Shown: positions 16,971 through 26,615, counted from the first letter of the stretch. The stretch: DNA of 64,000 bases from Runella rosea (GCF_003325355.1 NZ_CP030850.1:3968001-4032000); one strand, 5' to 3'. Translations and numbers: made by a program. The notes: generated by a model from the sequence alone, not told the origin.

Positions 16971-18269
16971 TTATGCGGGTTGAGGTTGTAGAGTGCTTTT
17001 GGCTTTTTGTGTTGAATAAACGCCAAAAAAACGGATAAACATTACATACACCAACCACATACTGAGGTCCTGTGGACGTGCTCCTGAAAACAGAGCAATA
17101 AGCACAATGATTGAAAAATAGGCCAGAAACAGAGACAAATCGTTGGCGGGTCTAAAAAATTGCTGAAGGGCCGTAAAACCCATCACCACAAAGAAACTGT
17201 TAAACAGAATAAAGCCCAATATACCCTGATTTACAAGTGCTTCGATGGCTGGGACATCAAAAAACTGGGCTTTGTAGCCTTCCCCAAATAAGATAGTTCC
17301 GAGGGAACCTTCTCCCAGAAAAACTTCAAAAACGTATTTAAAGCTGTACACCCTGTTGACCGAAGAATGGTCAATCGATGCCGTTTTTTGGTCTACTTCA
17401 ACGCCCGTTACGGTATAAATAACACTCCCGAAGCGCGACATAAAAGTATTAAAATATACTCCAAGCGCATACGACGCAAACTGAAACTGCGAAAGTAAAA
17501 ATGCAACAATTCCGTACACTACGGCGGCAATAGCCAACACACGCGGCTTAAATATAGATACCACCATACCGCGACCGTGCAACGTAACATAAATGAGAAT
17601 CATGACACCTAAGCCAATCAAACTCATATTAGTCCGGGCCAGAATTAACACCCCAAGGGAAAAAATCGCAATTAAGAAATAACAAATTTTGAAAATCCAG
17701 TTTTTGGTACGCCCTGCAACCAACAATGCCGAGAGAATAGAACACAACGCATTGTTGGCATAGGCGTGTGGGTTACTATTTTGGGTATTGGCAGCGAATT
17801 TAATGGCTGCGCGCTCCCCAAACGTCCAGTGAGGGTCTTTGGTCAAACTATACAAAAGACCGATACTGGCAACCAGTGTATAAAAGACCATGACTTTCAA
17901 CACAACATCGGCCTTATCATTGGGATAATACATGGACGCAAAAAGAAACACAACTGGTATGATGTAAGTCAATGTTTCTCGAAGCCGTTCTGGAGAACCC
18001 GCGGGACTTGGATAATATTTCCAATACACCCATCCCAAAACCAAAAAGCTAAACCAGCAAACAAAAAGCGTTTGATTAGGCAAAAATACAGTTCGGAAAA
18101 TATTCAAAGGCATTAGCAATGCCAACCCAACTACCCAATACAATATAGTAAACGTACTTCCTTGAGGACCAATACCGAAACCATCCCGAACGATAAAAAC
18201 AATCGGATATGCATTCCAAAGCATGTTAATCCCAAGCGCCTGGCGATAGTATTTTAATTCCTCCCACAT
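16971..18269 (-). CDS. O-antigen polymerase/ligase-like membrane protein (Wzy/WaaL type)
   Basis: 432 residues, almost entirely hydrophobic with about 11-12 transmembrane helices, and a larger periplasmic loop around residues 275-330 (SVNRVYSFKYVFEVFLGEGS). This layout is that of the O-antigen ligase/polymerase superfamily, whose members either polymerise repeat units (Wzy) or ligate the polymer to lipid A core (WaaL). The two cannot be separated without structure or core-biosynthesis context. It lies between the DPM1-like GT2 gene (11-bp gap) and the next membrane protein gene (20-bp gap), so co-transcription is likely. With an ABC exporter in the same locus, a ligase role is somewhat favoured (inference). 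Confidence 0.8.
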   Translation of the reverse strand: MWEELKYYRQALGINMLWNAYPIVFIVRDGFGIGPQGSTFTILYWVVGLALLMPLNIFRTVFLPNQTLFVCWFSFLVLGWVYWKYYPSPAGSPERLRETLTYIIPVVFLFASMYYPNDKADVVLKVMVFYTLVASIGLLYSLTKDPHWTFGERAAIKFAANTQNSNPHAYANNALCSILSALLVAGRTKNWIFKICYFLIAIFSLGVLILARTNMSLIGLGVMILIYVTLHGRGMVVSIFKPRVLAIAAVVYGIVAFLLSQFQFASYALGVYFNTFMSRFGSVIYTVTGVEVDQKTASIDHSSVNRVYSFKYVFEVFLGEGSLGTILFGEGYKAQFFDVPAIEALVNQGILGFILFNSFFVVMGFTALQQFFRPANDLSLFLAYFSIIVLIALFSGARPQDLSMWLVYVMFIRFFGVYSTQKAKSTLQPQPA

Positions 18270-18280
18270 TGTTCCGTCAC

Positions 18281-18997
18281 TTATTTGAATAATCCATATC
18301 TAAAAATGCAATAAATAGCCCGAAAACCATCCTTCCAGTTGATTTTCTTGCCTTCTGCATAGGTTCGGCCATAGTACGAAACACCCACTTCGTAGATTCG
18401 TATGTTGGGTATTTTCGAAATTTTGGCGGTTACTTCTGGCTCAAAACCAAACCGTTTCTCGTTCAATTCAAGCCCCTGAATCAAGTCAATCCTGAAAAGC
18501 TTGTAGCAAGTTTCCATGTCCGTCAAATTCAAATTGCTGAACATATTGCTTAAAAACGTCAGGATTTTGTTTCCGATTGAATGCCAGAAAAATAAAATCC
18601 TGTGCGCTTTGCCTCCCATAAAACGTGAACCATATACTACATCGGCGTGGCCGTCCACGATGGGTTGTAATAAAATATTAAACTCTTTGGGGTCATATTC
18701 TAAGTCAGCATCCTGAATAACCACATAATTGCCCTGTGCCCTACGAATCCCCGTATGTAAGGCGGCACCCTTTCCTTGATTTACTTCATGCTTAAAATAA
18801 GAAATCTCCACGTTAGGATTCATTGCCTTAAACGCAAAGATTTGTGCTTCCGTCTCATCTTTTGAGCAATCGTTCACAACGATAATCTCTTTCTCAAAAC
18901 CACCAATCAACTCCACAGAGGCTACTGCTTTCAAAACGGTTTGAATCGTTTTTTCTTCGTTATAAGCTGGAATTACAATGCTAAGTTTTAAACTCAC
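18281..18997 (-). CDS. GT2 glycosyltransferase, dolichyl/polyprenyl-phosphate sugar synthase-like
   Basis: 238 residues with a GTG start at 18997 (MSLKLSIVIPAYNEEKTIQ); no ATG is available in frame near the family N-terminus. GT-A signatures: IVIPAYNEE at 7-15, VVNDCSKDET, IQDADLEYDPKEF (the DAD metal site) and VYGSRFMGG. The sequence is closest in pattern to DPM1-type polyprenyl-phosphate mannose/glucose synthases, which charge undecaprenyl phosphate with one sugar for use by GT-C enzymes outside the membrane. That fits the two GT-C-like proteins in this locus. There are no C-terminal transmembrane helices, so it is a soluble or peripheral enzyme. Confidence 0.92.
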   Translation of the reverse strand: MSLKLSIVIPAYNEEKTIQTVLKAVASVELIGGFEKEIIVVNDCSKDETEAQIFAFKAMNPNVEISYFKHEVNQGKGAALHTGIRRAQGNYVVIQDADLEYDPKEFNILLQPIVDGHADVVYGSRFMGGKAHRILFFWHSIGNKILTFLSNMFSNLNLTDMETCYKLFRIDLIQGLELNEKRFGFEPEVTAKISKIPNIRIYEVGVSYYGRTYAEGKKINWKDGFRAIYCIFRYGLFK

Positions 18998-19074
18998 GAT
19001 TAATTATTTTAAATATTTCTGCACTGATTTAATAGTGTCTTCTACTCATTCTCAAGATACAGTCAGTCAACTTT

Positions 19075-20094
19075 TTAAGAGCGATAACGTAGTCGTAGAT
19101 AGTTCAACGCTGGTTTTTCGACCACATACGTAATCCCCACCGCTAGCACCAAAGCACCCATCAACGCCACAAAGGCCGCTGGCACAAATTGCCACCCCAG
19201 TTTGTCGCGCAGTAAAGTTACAACTCCATTCATAAAATAATGGTGAATTACGTAAAGGCTGTACGAAATTGTTCCCAAAAACCGCGTGATACGGTTATTA
19301 ATCCACTCCAAACGTTGACTTACAAACAAAAAGAAACTACCGAAATAAAGCGTACTGACGGCAATGTATTCGGGCCAACTTAAAAATAAATTACTCCGAC
19401 CCGTTTTTTCAAATAAGAATAACGTAAGGATATAAGCCAGTACAATGCCCGCAACACGTTGCAATCTGTAACCTTCCGTATAAATTTTATAATAAAGAAT
19501 ACCCGCCCAAAAAAGTTGAAAATGATTAATCAACGGAAAGCCTTCACGAATAGATGTATACAAATAAGGATACGAAACACTGACCCATCCATGAACAATT
19601 GCTTGAATGACAACCAACACAAGTCCGTACCATTCAAGGTTTTTAACTTTATTGAACAAAAATGCCAACAACATCAGTCCATAAAAAAGCATCTCAACAA
19701 TGAGCGTCCAATAGGATTCATCCAAGTCTCTCACTCCAAAATAATGCTGAAACATGGTCATATTGGCCAAGTAATCACCCCAAGAGATGTCACTGTAGCC
19801 CCAATATTTCCCGATGAGCATCCAACTGGCAGTCAATGTAACTGCGACCCAATACACTGGATACAGCCTCGAAAAACGGGCAAACACAAAATCTACAGCT
19901 CGGGTGGTTTTATTGAGCGTCATGTAAATCACAAAACCGCTGATAATAAAAAATAAATCAACCCCAGTCACGCCCCATGAAAAATGAACGGGAGCTTCGG
20001 CCTGATGTAACGTAAGATGGAAAAGAACGACCGCCAACGCTGCAATGCCCCTAAATGTATCTAATGTAGCTAATCGCTGTTTTTTATTAGACAT
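19075..20094 (-). CDS. Acyltransferase 3 (OafA/YrhL-type) integral membrane O-acyltransferase
   Basis: 339 residues with about ten transmembrane helices. The family N-terminus RLATLDTFRGIAALAVVLFH (7-26) contains the R and H typical of acyltransferase 3, followed by GVTGVDLFFIISGFVIYMT. Such proteins move acetyl or other acyl groups across the membrane onto surface polysaccharides. It is the only gene of the locus with its own operator-like upstream region: two perfect ACTTTG-N5-CAAAGT palindromes end 22 bp before the ATG, overlapping a plausible TTTG-N19-CAACTTTG promoter. That suggests that acylation is controlled separately from synthesis of the polymer. Confidence 0.92.
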   Translation of the reverse strand: MSNKKQRLATLDTFRGIAALAVVLFHLTLHQAEAPVHFSWGVTGVDLFFIISGFVIYMTLNKTTRAVDFVFARFSRLYPVYWVAVTLTASWMLIGKYWGYSDISWGDYLANMTMFQHYFGVRDLDESYWTLIVEMLFYGLMLLAFLFNKVKNLEWYGLVLVVIQAIVHGWVSVSYPYLYTSIREGFPLINHFQLFWAGILYYKIYTEGYRLQRVAGIVLAYILTLFLFEKTGRSNLFLSWPEYIAVSTLYFGSFFLFVSQRLEWINNRITRFLGTISYSLYVIHHYFMNGVVTLLRDKLGWQFVPAAFVALMGALVLAVGITYVVEKPALNYLRLRYRS

Positions 20095-20115
20095 AATTGA
20101 TTACAGGTACAATTC

Positions 20116-20159
20116 ACTTTGTGTTACAAAGTTGATTTTTTTACTTTGTATTTCAAAGT
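20116..20159 (-). promoter_or_regulatory. Two tandem 17-bp palindromes over a probable promoter
   Basis: ACTTTG-TGTTA-CAAAGT (20116-20132) and ACTTTG-TATTT-CAAAGT (20143-20159) are perfect 6-5-6 palindromes with centres 27 bp apart. Read on the minus strand, TTTG of the distal site, 19 bp, then CAACTTTG of the proximal site approximates the Bacteroidota -33/-7 promoter (one mismatch in the -7 box). The pair lies 22-65 bp upstream of the acyltransferase ATG. A third copy is at 40751-40767. The function as an operator is inferred. Confidence 0.6.
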
Positions 20160-20181
20160 GAAATTTAATTTTCTCAAAAAA

Positions 20182-21387
20182 CTATTCTTTCGAAAACAGC
20201 AACTTTTGACAAAATACCTCCGAACGGTAGTCTTGAAGGTATTTACTTCCATCAATTACGGGATTCTTTTGTAATAAATAATTACTCATGGCGTCCGCAA
20301 TAGCTTCGGCCCGGTGAGGAGCAACCGTAATCCCCAGTTGGTATTGACTGACCAATACACCCATTACCCCAAGTTTAGAGGCAATCAGCGGCTTACTGTA
20401 CTTAGCCGCCAAGCCCAGAATATTACTAGAACTAAAAAAATTGATGTAAGGAACCAGGACAATATCCGCTATTTTAAAGACTTCATTGGTAGCCGCAGGG
20501 GCAAAAAAGTAAAAATGCTTGACAAACAATACCTCTGGGTATTTCTTTTCGGCTTCGTTGATGGCCGCAAAAAGCGTAGTATCGTAGCCTTTTTCAGGCT
20601 CACCACAAATCAAAATAGTCAGTTGGCTACGCTCTTTATGAGTCAACCGCTGCAACGCTGCCAGAATGGTCGGAACGTTTTTGCGGGCTGATAAATGTCC
20701 ATATATCAAGAAAATTCGGCGCCCCTCCGCTACACCATACTTTCTTTTTAAGTCTACAACAGATGTAGTGGTGATTTGCGCCACGTCAATTGGGTCAGGC
20801 AAATGCTCAAATCGCGGGCCAAAACGTACATTGTATTCTTCAACGCCCTGTTTATCGTTCAAGAAGAAAATACGTTCCAGTTGGGGATTGCGAAGCATCC
20901 ACCGCATTTGCCATCCTTTTCTCCATCCTCGCCATTCACGACGTAATTTGTCAGTTAGGGTGGAGTCGTCTTCATAATATTTACGGAAAGGCAAAAATAG
21001 TAGCCCCGAAAACTTCACGCCCAAATTACTTATCGAAGTCCTTCCCAGCTCATATTGAAAGGCGTCAATGTGCATAAAAATCAGCCGCTCAACCTTATAT
21101 TTATGAATCAACTCGGTCAGATAGCGCATTTCGGCCGCCGCCCGTCGCAATACACTTGTCAGGGCTAAAAAAGAAGATAACTGTTCTGAATCTATGTAAT
21201 GAAACTGCACCAGCGCTTCATCCGCGCGAAATCGATCACGAGCCCCTTCGTGCAAAACGAACACAAACTGACTCCGAACTTCTTCGGGCATTTTTTTTAA
21301 ATATTCCACCAAAAACTGCAAGTAATCTAAATGATGCCCGCTGATGTCTCGGTCGTAAATAAGGGTGCGTACTGGGAGTTGCATCAT
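20182..21387 (-). CDS. GT4-type glycosyltransferase
   Basis: 401 residues. The N-terminal domain is divergent (VRTLIYDRDISGHHLDYLQF). The donor domain carries RRIFLIYGHLSARKNVPTIL (~228-247), LTILICGEPEKGYD and a degenerate E-x7-E region (KIADIVLVPYINFFSSSNIL) in which the usual Glu residues are replaced. Two ATGs in a row (21387, 21384) overlap the TGA of the preceding GT4 gene, so the two are translationally coupled. A GT-B fold enzyme acting at the inner face of the cytoplasmic membrane; donor and acceptor unknown. No terminator is evident in the 87-bp gap before the acyltransferase. Confidence 0.88.
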   Translation of the reverse strand: MMQLPVRTLIYDRDISGHHLDYLQFLVEYLKKMPEEVRSQFVFVLHEGARDRFRADEALVQFHYIDSEQLSSFLALTSVLRRAAAEMRYLTELIHKYKVERLIFMHIDAFQYELGRTSISNLGVKFSGLLFLPFRKYYEDDSTLTDKLRREWRGWRKGWQMRWMLRNPQLERIFFLNDKQGVEEYNVRFGPRFEHLPDPIDVAQITTTSVVDLKRKYGVAEGRRIFLIYGHLSARKNVPTILAALQRLTHKERSQLTILICGEPEKGYDTTLFAAINEAEKKYPEVLFVKHFYFFAPAATNEVFKIADIVLVPYINFFSSSNILGLAAKYSKPLIASKLGVMGVLVSQYQLGITVAPHRAEAIADAMSNYLLQKNPVIDGSKYLQDYRSEVFCQKLLFSKE

Positions 21388-22499
21388 GCGTTTACCAATT
21401 CTTTATACACTTCAAGCGTTTGTTTAGCCGTTGTTTCTGCCTTAAAAAGCGGAACGCGCTCGTAGCCCCGTTGGCGCATTTGCCCTTGAAGCGTTTGACT
21501 ATAAATAACCTTTTCGATGGCCTCTTTGATTGAATCTTTGCTTTCAGCTTCAAAATAAACGCCTGCTTCGTCCGCAATCTCATCAAAAGAGGTTCCTACA
21601 GTCACCGCCACTGGGCAGCCACAACTCATTGCTTCCAAAACAGGCAAACCAAAACCTTCCATCAACGACGGAAACACAAATAACTGCGCCCGCTCATATA
21701 ACTGAACCAGCGTAGTATCATCAAAAATGGGATGATAAAGGACTTGCTTCTGTACTCCAGATTCATTTATGAGGCGTATTTCTTCATTTGAAAATTTTCC
21801 CCCACCCGCACACACCAGATGTAGATCTTTATCTTTGAGAAGAATGGGCGCCATTGCGGCCAGAAAAGTATCGAAGTTTTTGTAATAATCTCGTTTACCG
21901 ACAAACAAAACGTAACGCTCAGGTAGCGTCAGCGTTTTCTGTCCGATAAGCATGGGTTTATCAAGGTAGTTGCCTAAAGGAACCACTTTTATTTTGGTTT
22001 CGTCAACGTCAAAATACTCCAAAATACCTCGTTTGGTAGCTTCTGAAACCGAAATAACGATGTCGGCGCGTTTGAGTAACTGTTGTTTCAAATCCGAAAG
22101 CCCTTCACCCAATACTGGAAACATTTTGCCGTATTTTTCGCTCAATACATCATGAAAAGTCAGCACCATTGGTTTTTTTCCTACCTTATCCAAGAAGTAA
22201 GAATGATAGTACGTAGGGTGAAAAATATCGAAATTTCCCAGACTCAGCTTGGTAGAACTGTAGAGGCGATTGAGCCTGGAAAATAATTGATTGACGCGGG
22301 GATTATTGGCAAATTGTTGATAACGAACAGGATGTGAGTAGTTTACATCCCGAAGATATTCATTATTTGAAAATTTTAATGCTAGTTCAAATTCAATGTC
22401 CGGGCATCCCGCAAAGGCATTCATCAGCTCATAAAAATACCGGGAAATACCGCCATACTGGGTGCCGGTAAAGGTCTGGTGGTCATAAAGAACTTTCAT
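21384..22499 (-). CDS. GT4-type glycosyltransferase
   Basis: 371 residues from the ATG at 22499 (MKVLYDHQTFTGTQYGGISR); the longer frame to 22553 adds 18 residues before the conserved first strand. GT4 features: the Gly-rich GTQYGGISRYFYEL near the N-terminus, YVLFVGKRDYYKNFDTFLAA (~195), then FVFPSLMEGFGLPVLEAMSC with both Glu residues of the E-x7-E donor site, and PVAVTVGTSFDEI. The pattern resembles mannosyltransferases of O-antigen and exopolysaccharide clusters. It overlaps the following GT4 gene by 4 bp and starts about 80 bp after the stop of the GT8-like pair. Confidence 0.93.
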   Translation of the reverse strand: MKVLYDHQTFTGTQYGGISRYFYELMNAFAGCPDIEFELALKFSNNEYLRDVNYSHPVRYQQFANNPRVNQLFSRLNRLYSSTKLSLGNFDIFHPTYYHSYFLDKVGKKPMVLTFHDVLSEKYGKMFPVLGEGLSDLKQQLLKRADIVISVSEATKRGILEYFDVDETKIKVVPLGNYLDKPMLIGQKTLTLPERYVLFVGKRDYYKNFDTFLAAMAPILLKDKDLHLVCAGGGKFSNEEIRLINESGVQKQVLYHPIFDDTTLVQLYERAQLFVFPSLMEGFGLPVLEAMSCGCPVAVTVGTSFDEIADEAGVYFEAESKDSIKEAIEKVIYSQTLQGQMRQRGYERVPLFKAETTAKQTLEVYKELVNA

Positions 22500-22580
22500 G
22501 CAGCACTCATTAAAGATAATAAATCGGCCGCTATTTGCGGTTATTTCCCGCAAAAGTACAAAAAAACTCTATCTGAATGG

Positions 22581-23531
22581 TTATTTACTTATTTTATGGT
22601 AAATCGGAAAATAAGTAATCGTATCCACAATTGACCTCAGCGTATCCTTTAACCCTCTTCTGAAGGCAGAATCCGAAGAATGAAGGGATTTTCGCAGTGA
22701 GAACACAGGCGGTATAATAGCAGTATATTGCTTAACGCTTTCTTTATACCTACTCAGCAACTTAGTCGCTCCCGAGTCCTTTATCATCTTTTTTACCTCG
22801 GTTCCTTCTTCGAGACACTCTTTAAAATTAAAAAAAACCAAGGGTTCGCTTAGATTAACAACCCATTTACTGTCTTTGAAAGTGAGTACGCGTTCGTGTA
22901 AATTTTGCAAACCTACATTCCAGCCGATATGCTTATAAATGCAGCTGTTCTCGAAAAGAATGGGGACGTAATTCAACCAAAGTTGGTCATGATTCATGCC
23001 GTTGCACACGTCAAAATAGGCTCTGTCGGTGAGTCGTTGCTGCCACCACTCCAAAAAACGAAACGTATTTTGGCTTTTACGTACCACAAAAAAACCATTG
23101 TCATACATTCCAGTATTGAGAAACATTTTCTCGTCTCCGTAGGTCGATTTTCCAAATTTTCGGGTCAACCGGGGCGTTAGAACAATATCATAAGTGGTTG
23201 ATTTTTGGAGAATATCGCCAAAATCACCGTAAATGAATGTGGTTGGGTCAAAATAAATGACGTTTTCGATTCCGTTTTGTTGCAAGAAATAACTCGCAAA
23301 AAAAGGCTTGGCGGCAGCCACAAGCGCCGACGTATCGTACCGTTGCTGCATTTCAGGAATCACCTCAAACGGTAATGCTCGAAATTGAACCACATTCAAA
23401 TCACCTACCACCGACTCTCCCACCATCCCTACCTTAAACGCAAACTCCTTCGGAAGACTATCAGCCAACACCTGCGCAAAAGGATAGTGCTCTGCCGTAC
23501 AAACGGTAAATATTAAAGTCTTGCCAGCCAT
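22581..23531 (-). CDS. GT8-like nucleotide-sugar transferase paralogue lacking putative metal-binding residues
   Basis: 316 residues, GT-A-like. It is clearly paralogous to the protein encoded immediately upstream: shared VIYFDPxxxxY, DQxWxNxxPxxxxNxxxxKH, GWNxxxxNLHER and PxVFF blocks at equivalent positions. The partner's FDPD (103-106) is FDPT here (94-97), so the second Asp of the DxD-like site is gone. The partner's FFHYSG (241-246) is FFNFKE here (233-238), losing the His expected to bind metal. The protein may be a pseudo-enzyme, a regulatory partner or a transferase with altered chemistry. Its start overlaps the end of the partner gene by 19 bp, so the two are made together. Confidence 0.82.
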   Translation of the reverse strand: MAGKTLIFTVCTAEHYPFAQVLADSLPKEFAFKVGMVGESVVGDLNVVQFRALPFEVIPEMQQRYDTSALVAAAKPFFASYFLQQNGIENVIYFDPTTFIYGDFGDILQKSTTYDIVLTPRLTRKFGKSTYGDEKMFLNTGMYDNGFFVVRKSQNTFRFLEWWQQRLTDRAYFDVCNGMNHDQLWLNYVPILFENSCIYKHIGWNVGLQNLHERVLTFKDSKWVVNLSEPLVFFNFKECLEEGTEVKKMIKDSGATKLLSRYKESVKQYTAIIPPVFSLRKSLHSSDSAFRRGLKDTLRSIVDTITYFPIYHKISK

Positions 23532-24484
23532 TTTTCAAACGGTTTTTTCAATATTGCCCTTATGCGTTGGTACTTATACAACGGCTCAGACTTGATATAA
23601 TAGCACGGAAACTGCCGATAATACGCATTATGATTACGTAATAATTCGTCGCGATAATAGTCAAACAACGGGTTTAAATCCGGCCGTTGTTCAAACGTAA
23701 ATCGGTTTTGGTATTTGGAAATAACAGACGGCTTAGCGGGGTCGTAGCCGCTGTAATGGAAAAATACGACTGGTTGGCCGTTGACAAAATGTTCTTTGTT
23801 TTCCTTTGTAAATGTACGTTCGTGCAGATTCCAGTAGGCCGCATTCCAACCAGAATGCTTTTCTACATGCACATTGTTCCAAAACACGGGGGCAAAGTTG
23901 ACCCAATGTTGGTCCACAAAAAGGCCATTACAAAGGTCTATCTTGCACTCGTCAAATAGTTTTTCTTCCCACCACTTCACAAAATCCACGGCTTCTGGGC
24001 TTTTATGAAGGGCTATAAATCCAAGATTATAAACACCCGTATTGAGGTGATGTAATTCATTGGGTGTGAGTTGGTCTTCAATAGGCGTTGATAAATGAGG
24101 CGTTAAGACAAAGTCATTTTTTTCGAGTAATGCTTCCAACTCTTCGAGCGGCTGATAAACAATAATATCAGGGTCAAAATAAATGACGTTTTTCACCTGA
24201 GGAACTTTACCGAAAAAATACCTAAAAAAATAGGGTTTAACGGCCGTATTTAGCTCTGTAATATTATAATGTTCACACATTTCATCTAGCCCGTCGATGC
24301 CAATACGGTGTAGTTCGAGCAGTTCAAACTCTGGTAATTTATCGGTTGGAACATTCGCCGTATCCAAACGGTCTACCAGCCCAATAACAAAGCGAATATG
24401 TGGATTGGTACGCTTTAAAGAATCCCCAAGAGTCCGGGCTTGGGCAAGATAATTGATAGAGCAAAGCGTAAAAGCTAAAGTCAT
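23513..24484 (-). CDS. GT8-like nucleotide-diphospho-sugar transferase
   Basis: 323 residues with a GT-A fold pattern: MTLAFTLCSINYLAQARTLG at the N-terminus, NVIYFDPDIIVYQPL (99-113) with the DPD metal/nucleotide site, LNTGVYNLGFIAL, DQHWVNFAPV (191-200), GWNAAYWNLHER and PVVFFHYSGYDP (239-249) with the HxxG-like His. This combination recalls GT8-type retaining transferases, although overall assignment is tentative. It probably adds one sugar to the lipid-linked intermediate at the cytoplasmic side. It overlaps the next, degenerate paralogue by 19 bp. A 70-bp gap separates it from the large membrane protein gene upstream. Confidence 0.85.
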   Translation of the reverse strand: MTLAFTLCSINYLAQARTLGDSLKRTNPHIRFVIGLVDRLDTANVPTDKLPEFELLELHRIGIDGLDEMCEHYNITELNTAVKPYFFRYFFGKVPQVKNVIYFDPDIIVYQPLEELEALLEKNDFVLTPHLSTPIEDQLTPNELHHLNTGVYNLGFIALHKSPEAVDFVKWWEEKLFDECKIDLCNGLFVDQHWVNFAPVFWNNVHVEKHSGWNAAYWNLHERTFTKENKEHFVNGQPVVFFHYSGYDPAKPSVISKYQNRFTFEQRPDLNPLFDYYRDELLRNHNAYYRQFPCYYIKSEPLYKYQRIRAILKKPFEKWLARL

Positions 24485-24554
24485 TCCTGTGATATACGTT
24501 ACGGCTCCTGTTCGTCTTTCGGCTTAGTAATGGTTAACGGCCGAAGAGGTAGAG

Positions 24555-26615
24555 TTAATAATTATACAATTGAACCGATGGTTTCTTTAATTTAACCAAT
24601 ACCAATGAACCCGTTCGAGAAATGGCCTCGATTTGTGTTTTGGGCAAGTATCGGTCAATGAATTTTTCATTGTCACTCAATACATAATCGTACGCAAATA
24701 TCTGACGCGCATTGGGCAATGCCAAATAATCTTTTTCAAAAACAATGTATCTCATTTGCCAATCGTCTGACATTCGAGGCCGAAGAATGCTCCAGTAGCG
24801 ATAAAACCCTACGCTTTGTTCCAACAACATCCCTACCCCTTTTGAGCTAGGCTCAATGCGTTTTGCAAGCTCCTTAAAATCGTAATAGGTATTGGGATAA
24901 TCGTTATCGCAGATAAAAAAGTAATGCGCCCGTTCGTATTTAAAAATATGCTCGCTCTCCAGTTTATAATAATCCAACGCGTTCAGTTTTGTCACAATTT
25001 GTTGCCTTTGTGCGTAGGGCAAATCCTGTTTTAAAGGATAACAAGGCTCTGGTTTTGCAAAATTATAATAGCTTCCCAACGCTTGCCGGTACTGATTTTC
25101 ATTGGCACCAACCGGCACACAGAGGTGGCGCGGAATGTATCCCAGCCAGTATTTTGACGCATACCTAATCGGGAAAAGAGGCTTGTTAAAATTGTCAACA
25201 ATATAGGGTATTGCGGTCAAAACGAAGAAATAACCAAAGAGGACTCTCCCTTTTGCGGGCCAATTGGCCACTAAAAGCCCAACCAGTAGGGTTCCCTGCG
25301 CAAATACTGGCATGTGGGTTCTTGAACTCCAAAATTGAAATTTAGCCGAACTGCAAAAAATAACAAAACCGACCACCGCACAGACCAATATCCCCTTAAA
25401 CACACCCTGTTTTTTCTGAAAAAGTAGCCAAATAGCCGCGATACCAATGGCAATCAATAGCAAAAGATTTCCCGACATATCTTCCTGAATCACAAATTGC
25501 GTCCGGTAGTTATCCAGCGACAATTGTGGATTGTTGATGTCCTCTCCAATCAAGGCATGAAACTTCGCCATCACGGCATCTATTTTCGCATTGTAACCCG
25601 CACTGGGAAGACCTAAATGCAAACCAATGTTTTTGGCAACATTGCTCAGTGTACAGGTGAAGCAGTATTTCTCAACCGCAATGTTTTCAACAAACAAGGA
25701 ACTACCGATTTTTGGGCTTAAGATTGACCCAAACAAGGCGTAATTTCGACTAAAAAAAGGGGCAAAAACCAACAATAAAGTCCCTAACGCAATCCCAAAG
25801 GTTGAAACAGCGGTTTTGAGTCCTTTTTTTCGAAGTACTTGAATCCCAATCCAAAGGCAGTACGGGAACGCATAAAAGAAAACGGGGTATTTCGTAAACC
25901 CGCCCAGCGCCAAACAGATACTCATCCACCAAACATCTTCCCACCTGAATTCTTGCAGCAGTTTTATCCCAAAATACATGAAACAAGTAAAGAAGAACAC
26001 CGCTACGTAATCATTTTGGGTAGTAGAAGCCTCTAAAATGCCGATGGGTAAGGTAAGTTGTAAAATACTGACCAAAACTTGTACGCCAGGTTTAAGCCCC
26101 AACTGTTTGGCAGTTACCCCCACACTGGCGACTGTTCCGAGCATAGCCCCCCATTGCACCACATTTACAAAGTAATCATGACCACTCAGCGCTAATACAT
26201 GAAGCAGGAAATACTCAGACATCACATTGTGATACAACTGCTGTACATGAATCGTTGGGAAATGATTTACATTGTGGTTTTGCAACCAATAGACCACCCG
26301 CGTAAGATGATAATTGTTGGAGTCCACATTGTTGGGTGGCGCATAAATAGCCAAAAAAAGCAACGGCAGAACAATGAGGACACCACATAAAACCAATAAA
26401 ATCTGCTCACTACCAGAAAGTTGACTCAACACGCGCGCGCCTGCAATATCATGCGGTCGGTTTCTCCAAAATAGATAAAATCCTACGCCCAGCGTCAATA
26501 GCCAGAACAACCACAGGAAGAGGGGCGTAAGTACATTGAATGCCGAAAGCAACTCGGTCGAAACATACACCAAGGCTCCTATACTCACCAAAAACTTGAT
26601 AAACATTACTCGCAT
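24555..26615 (-). CDS. GT-C-like (GT39/ArnT-type) integral membrane glycosyltransferase
   Basis: 686 residues with about 11-12 transmembrane helices in the first ~470 residues and a soluble periplasmic C-terminal domain (~480-686). The first extracytoplasmic loop contains DSNNYHLTRVV (98-108), equivalent to the catalytic-Asp loop of GT-C enzymes that use polyprenyl-phosphate sugars. Another membrane protein of this locus (31529-33610) has the same D-S-x3-H-L-x-R-V-V pattern. It probably transfers a sugar to the polymer on the periplasmic side, with the DPM1-like GT2 enzyme as a possible donor maker (inference). Its ATG at 26615 overlaps the end of the preceding GT4 gene by 10 bp. Confidence 0.82.
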   Translation of the reverse strand: MRVMFIKFLVSIGALVYVSTELLSAFNVLTPLFLWLFWLLTLGVGFYLFWRNRPHDIAGARVLSQLSGSEQILLVLCGVLIVLPLLFLAIYAPPNNVDSNNYHLTRVVYWLQNHNVNHFPTIHVQQLYHNVMSEYFLLHVLALSGHDYFVNVVQWGAMLGTVASVGVTAKQLGLKPGVQVLVSILQLTLPIGILEASTTQNDYVAVFFFTCFMYFGIKLLQEFRWEDVWWMSICLALGGFTKYPVFFYAFPYCLWIGIQVLRKKGLKTAVSTFGIALGTLLLVFAPFFSRNYALFGSILSPKIGSSLFVENIAVEKYCFTCTLSNVAKNIGLHLGLPSAGYNAKIDAVMAKFHALIGEDINNPQLSLDNYRTQFVIQEDMSGNLLLLIAIGIAAIWLLFQKKQGVFKGILVCAVVGFVIFCSSAKFQFWSSRTHMPVFAQGTLLVGLLVANWPAKGRVLFGYFFVLTAIPYIVDNFNKPLFPIRYASKYWLGYIPRHLCVPVGANENQYRQALGSYYNFAKPEPCYPLKQDLPYAQRQQIVTKLNALDYYKLESEHIFKYERAHYFFICDNDYPNTYYDFKELAKRIEPSSKGVGMLLEQSVGFYRYWSILRPRMSDDWQMRYIVFEKDYLALPNARQIFAYDYVLSDNEKFIDRYLPKTQIEAISRTGSLVLVKLKKPSVQLYNY

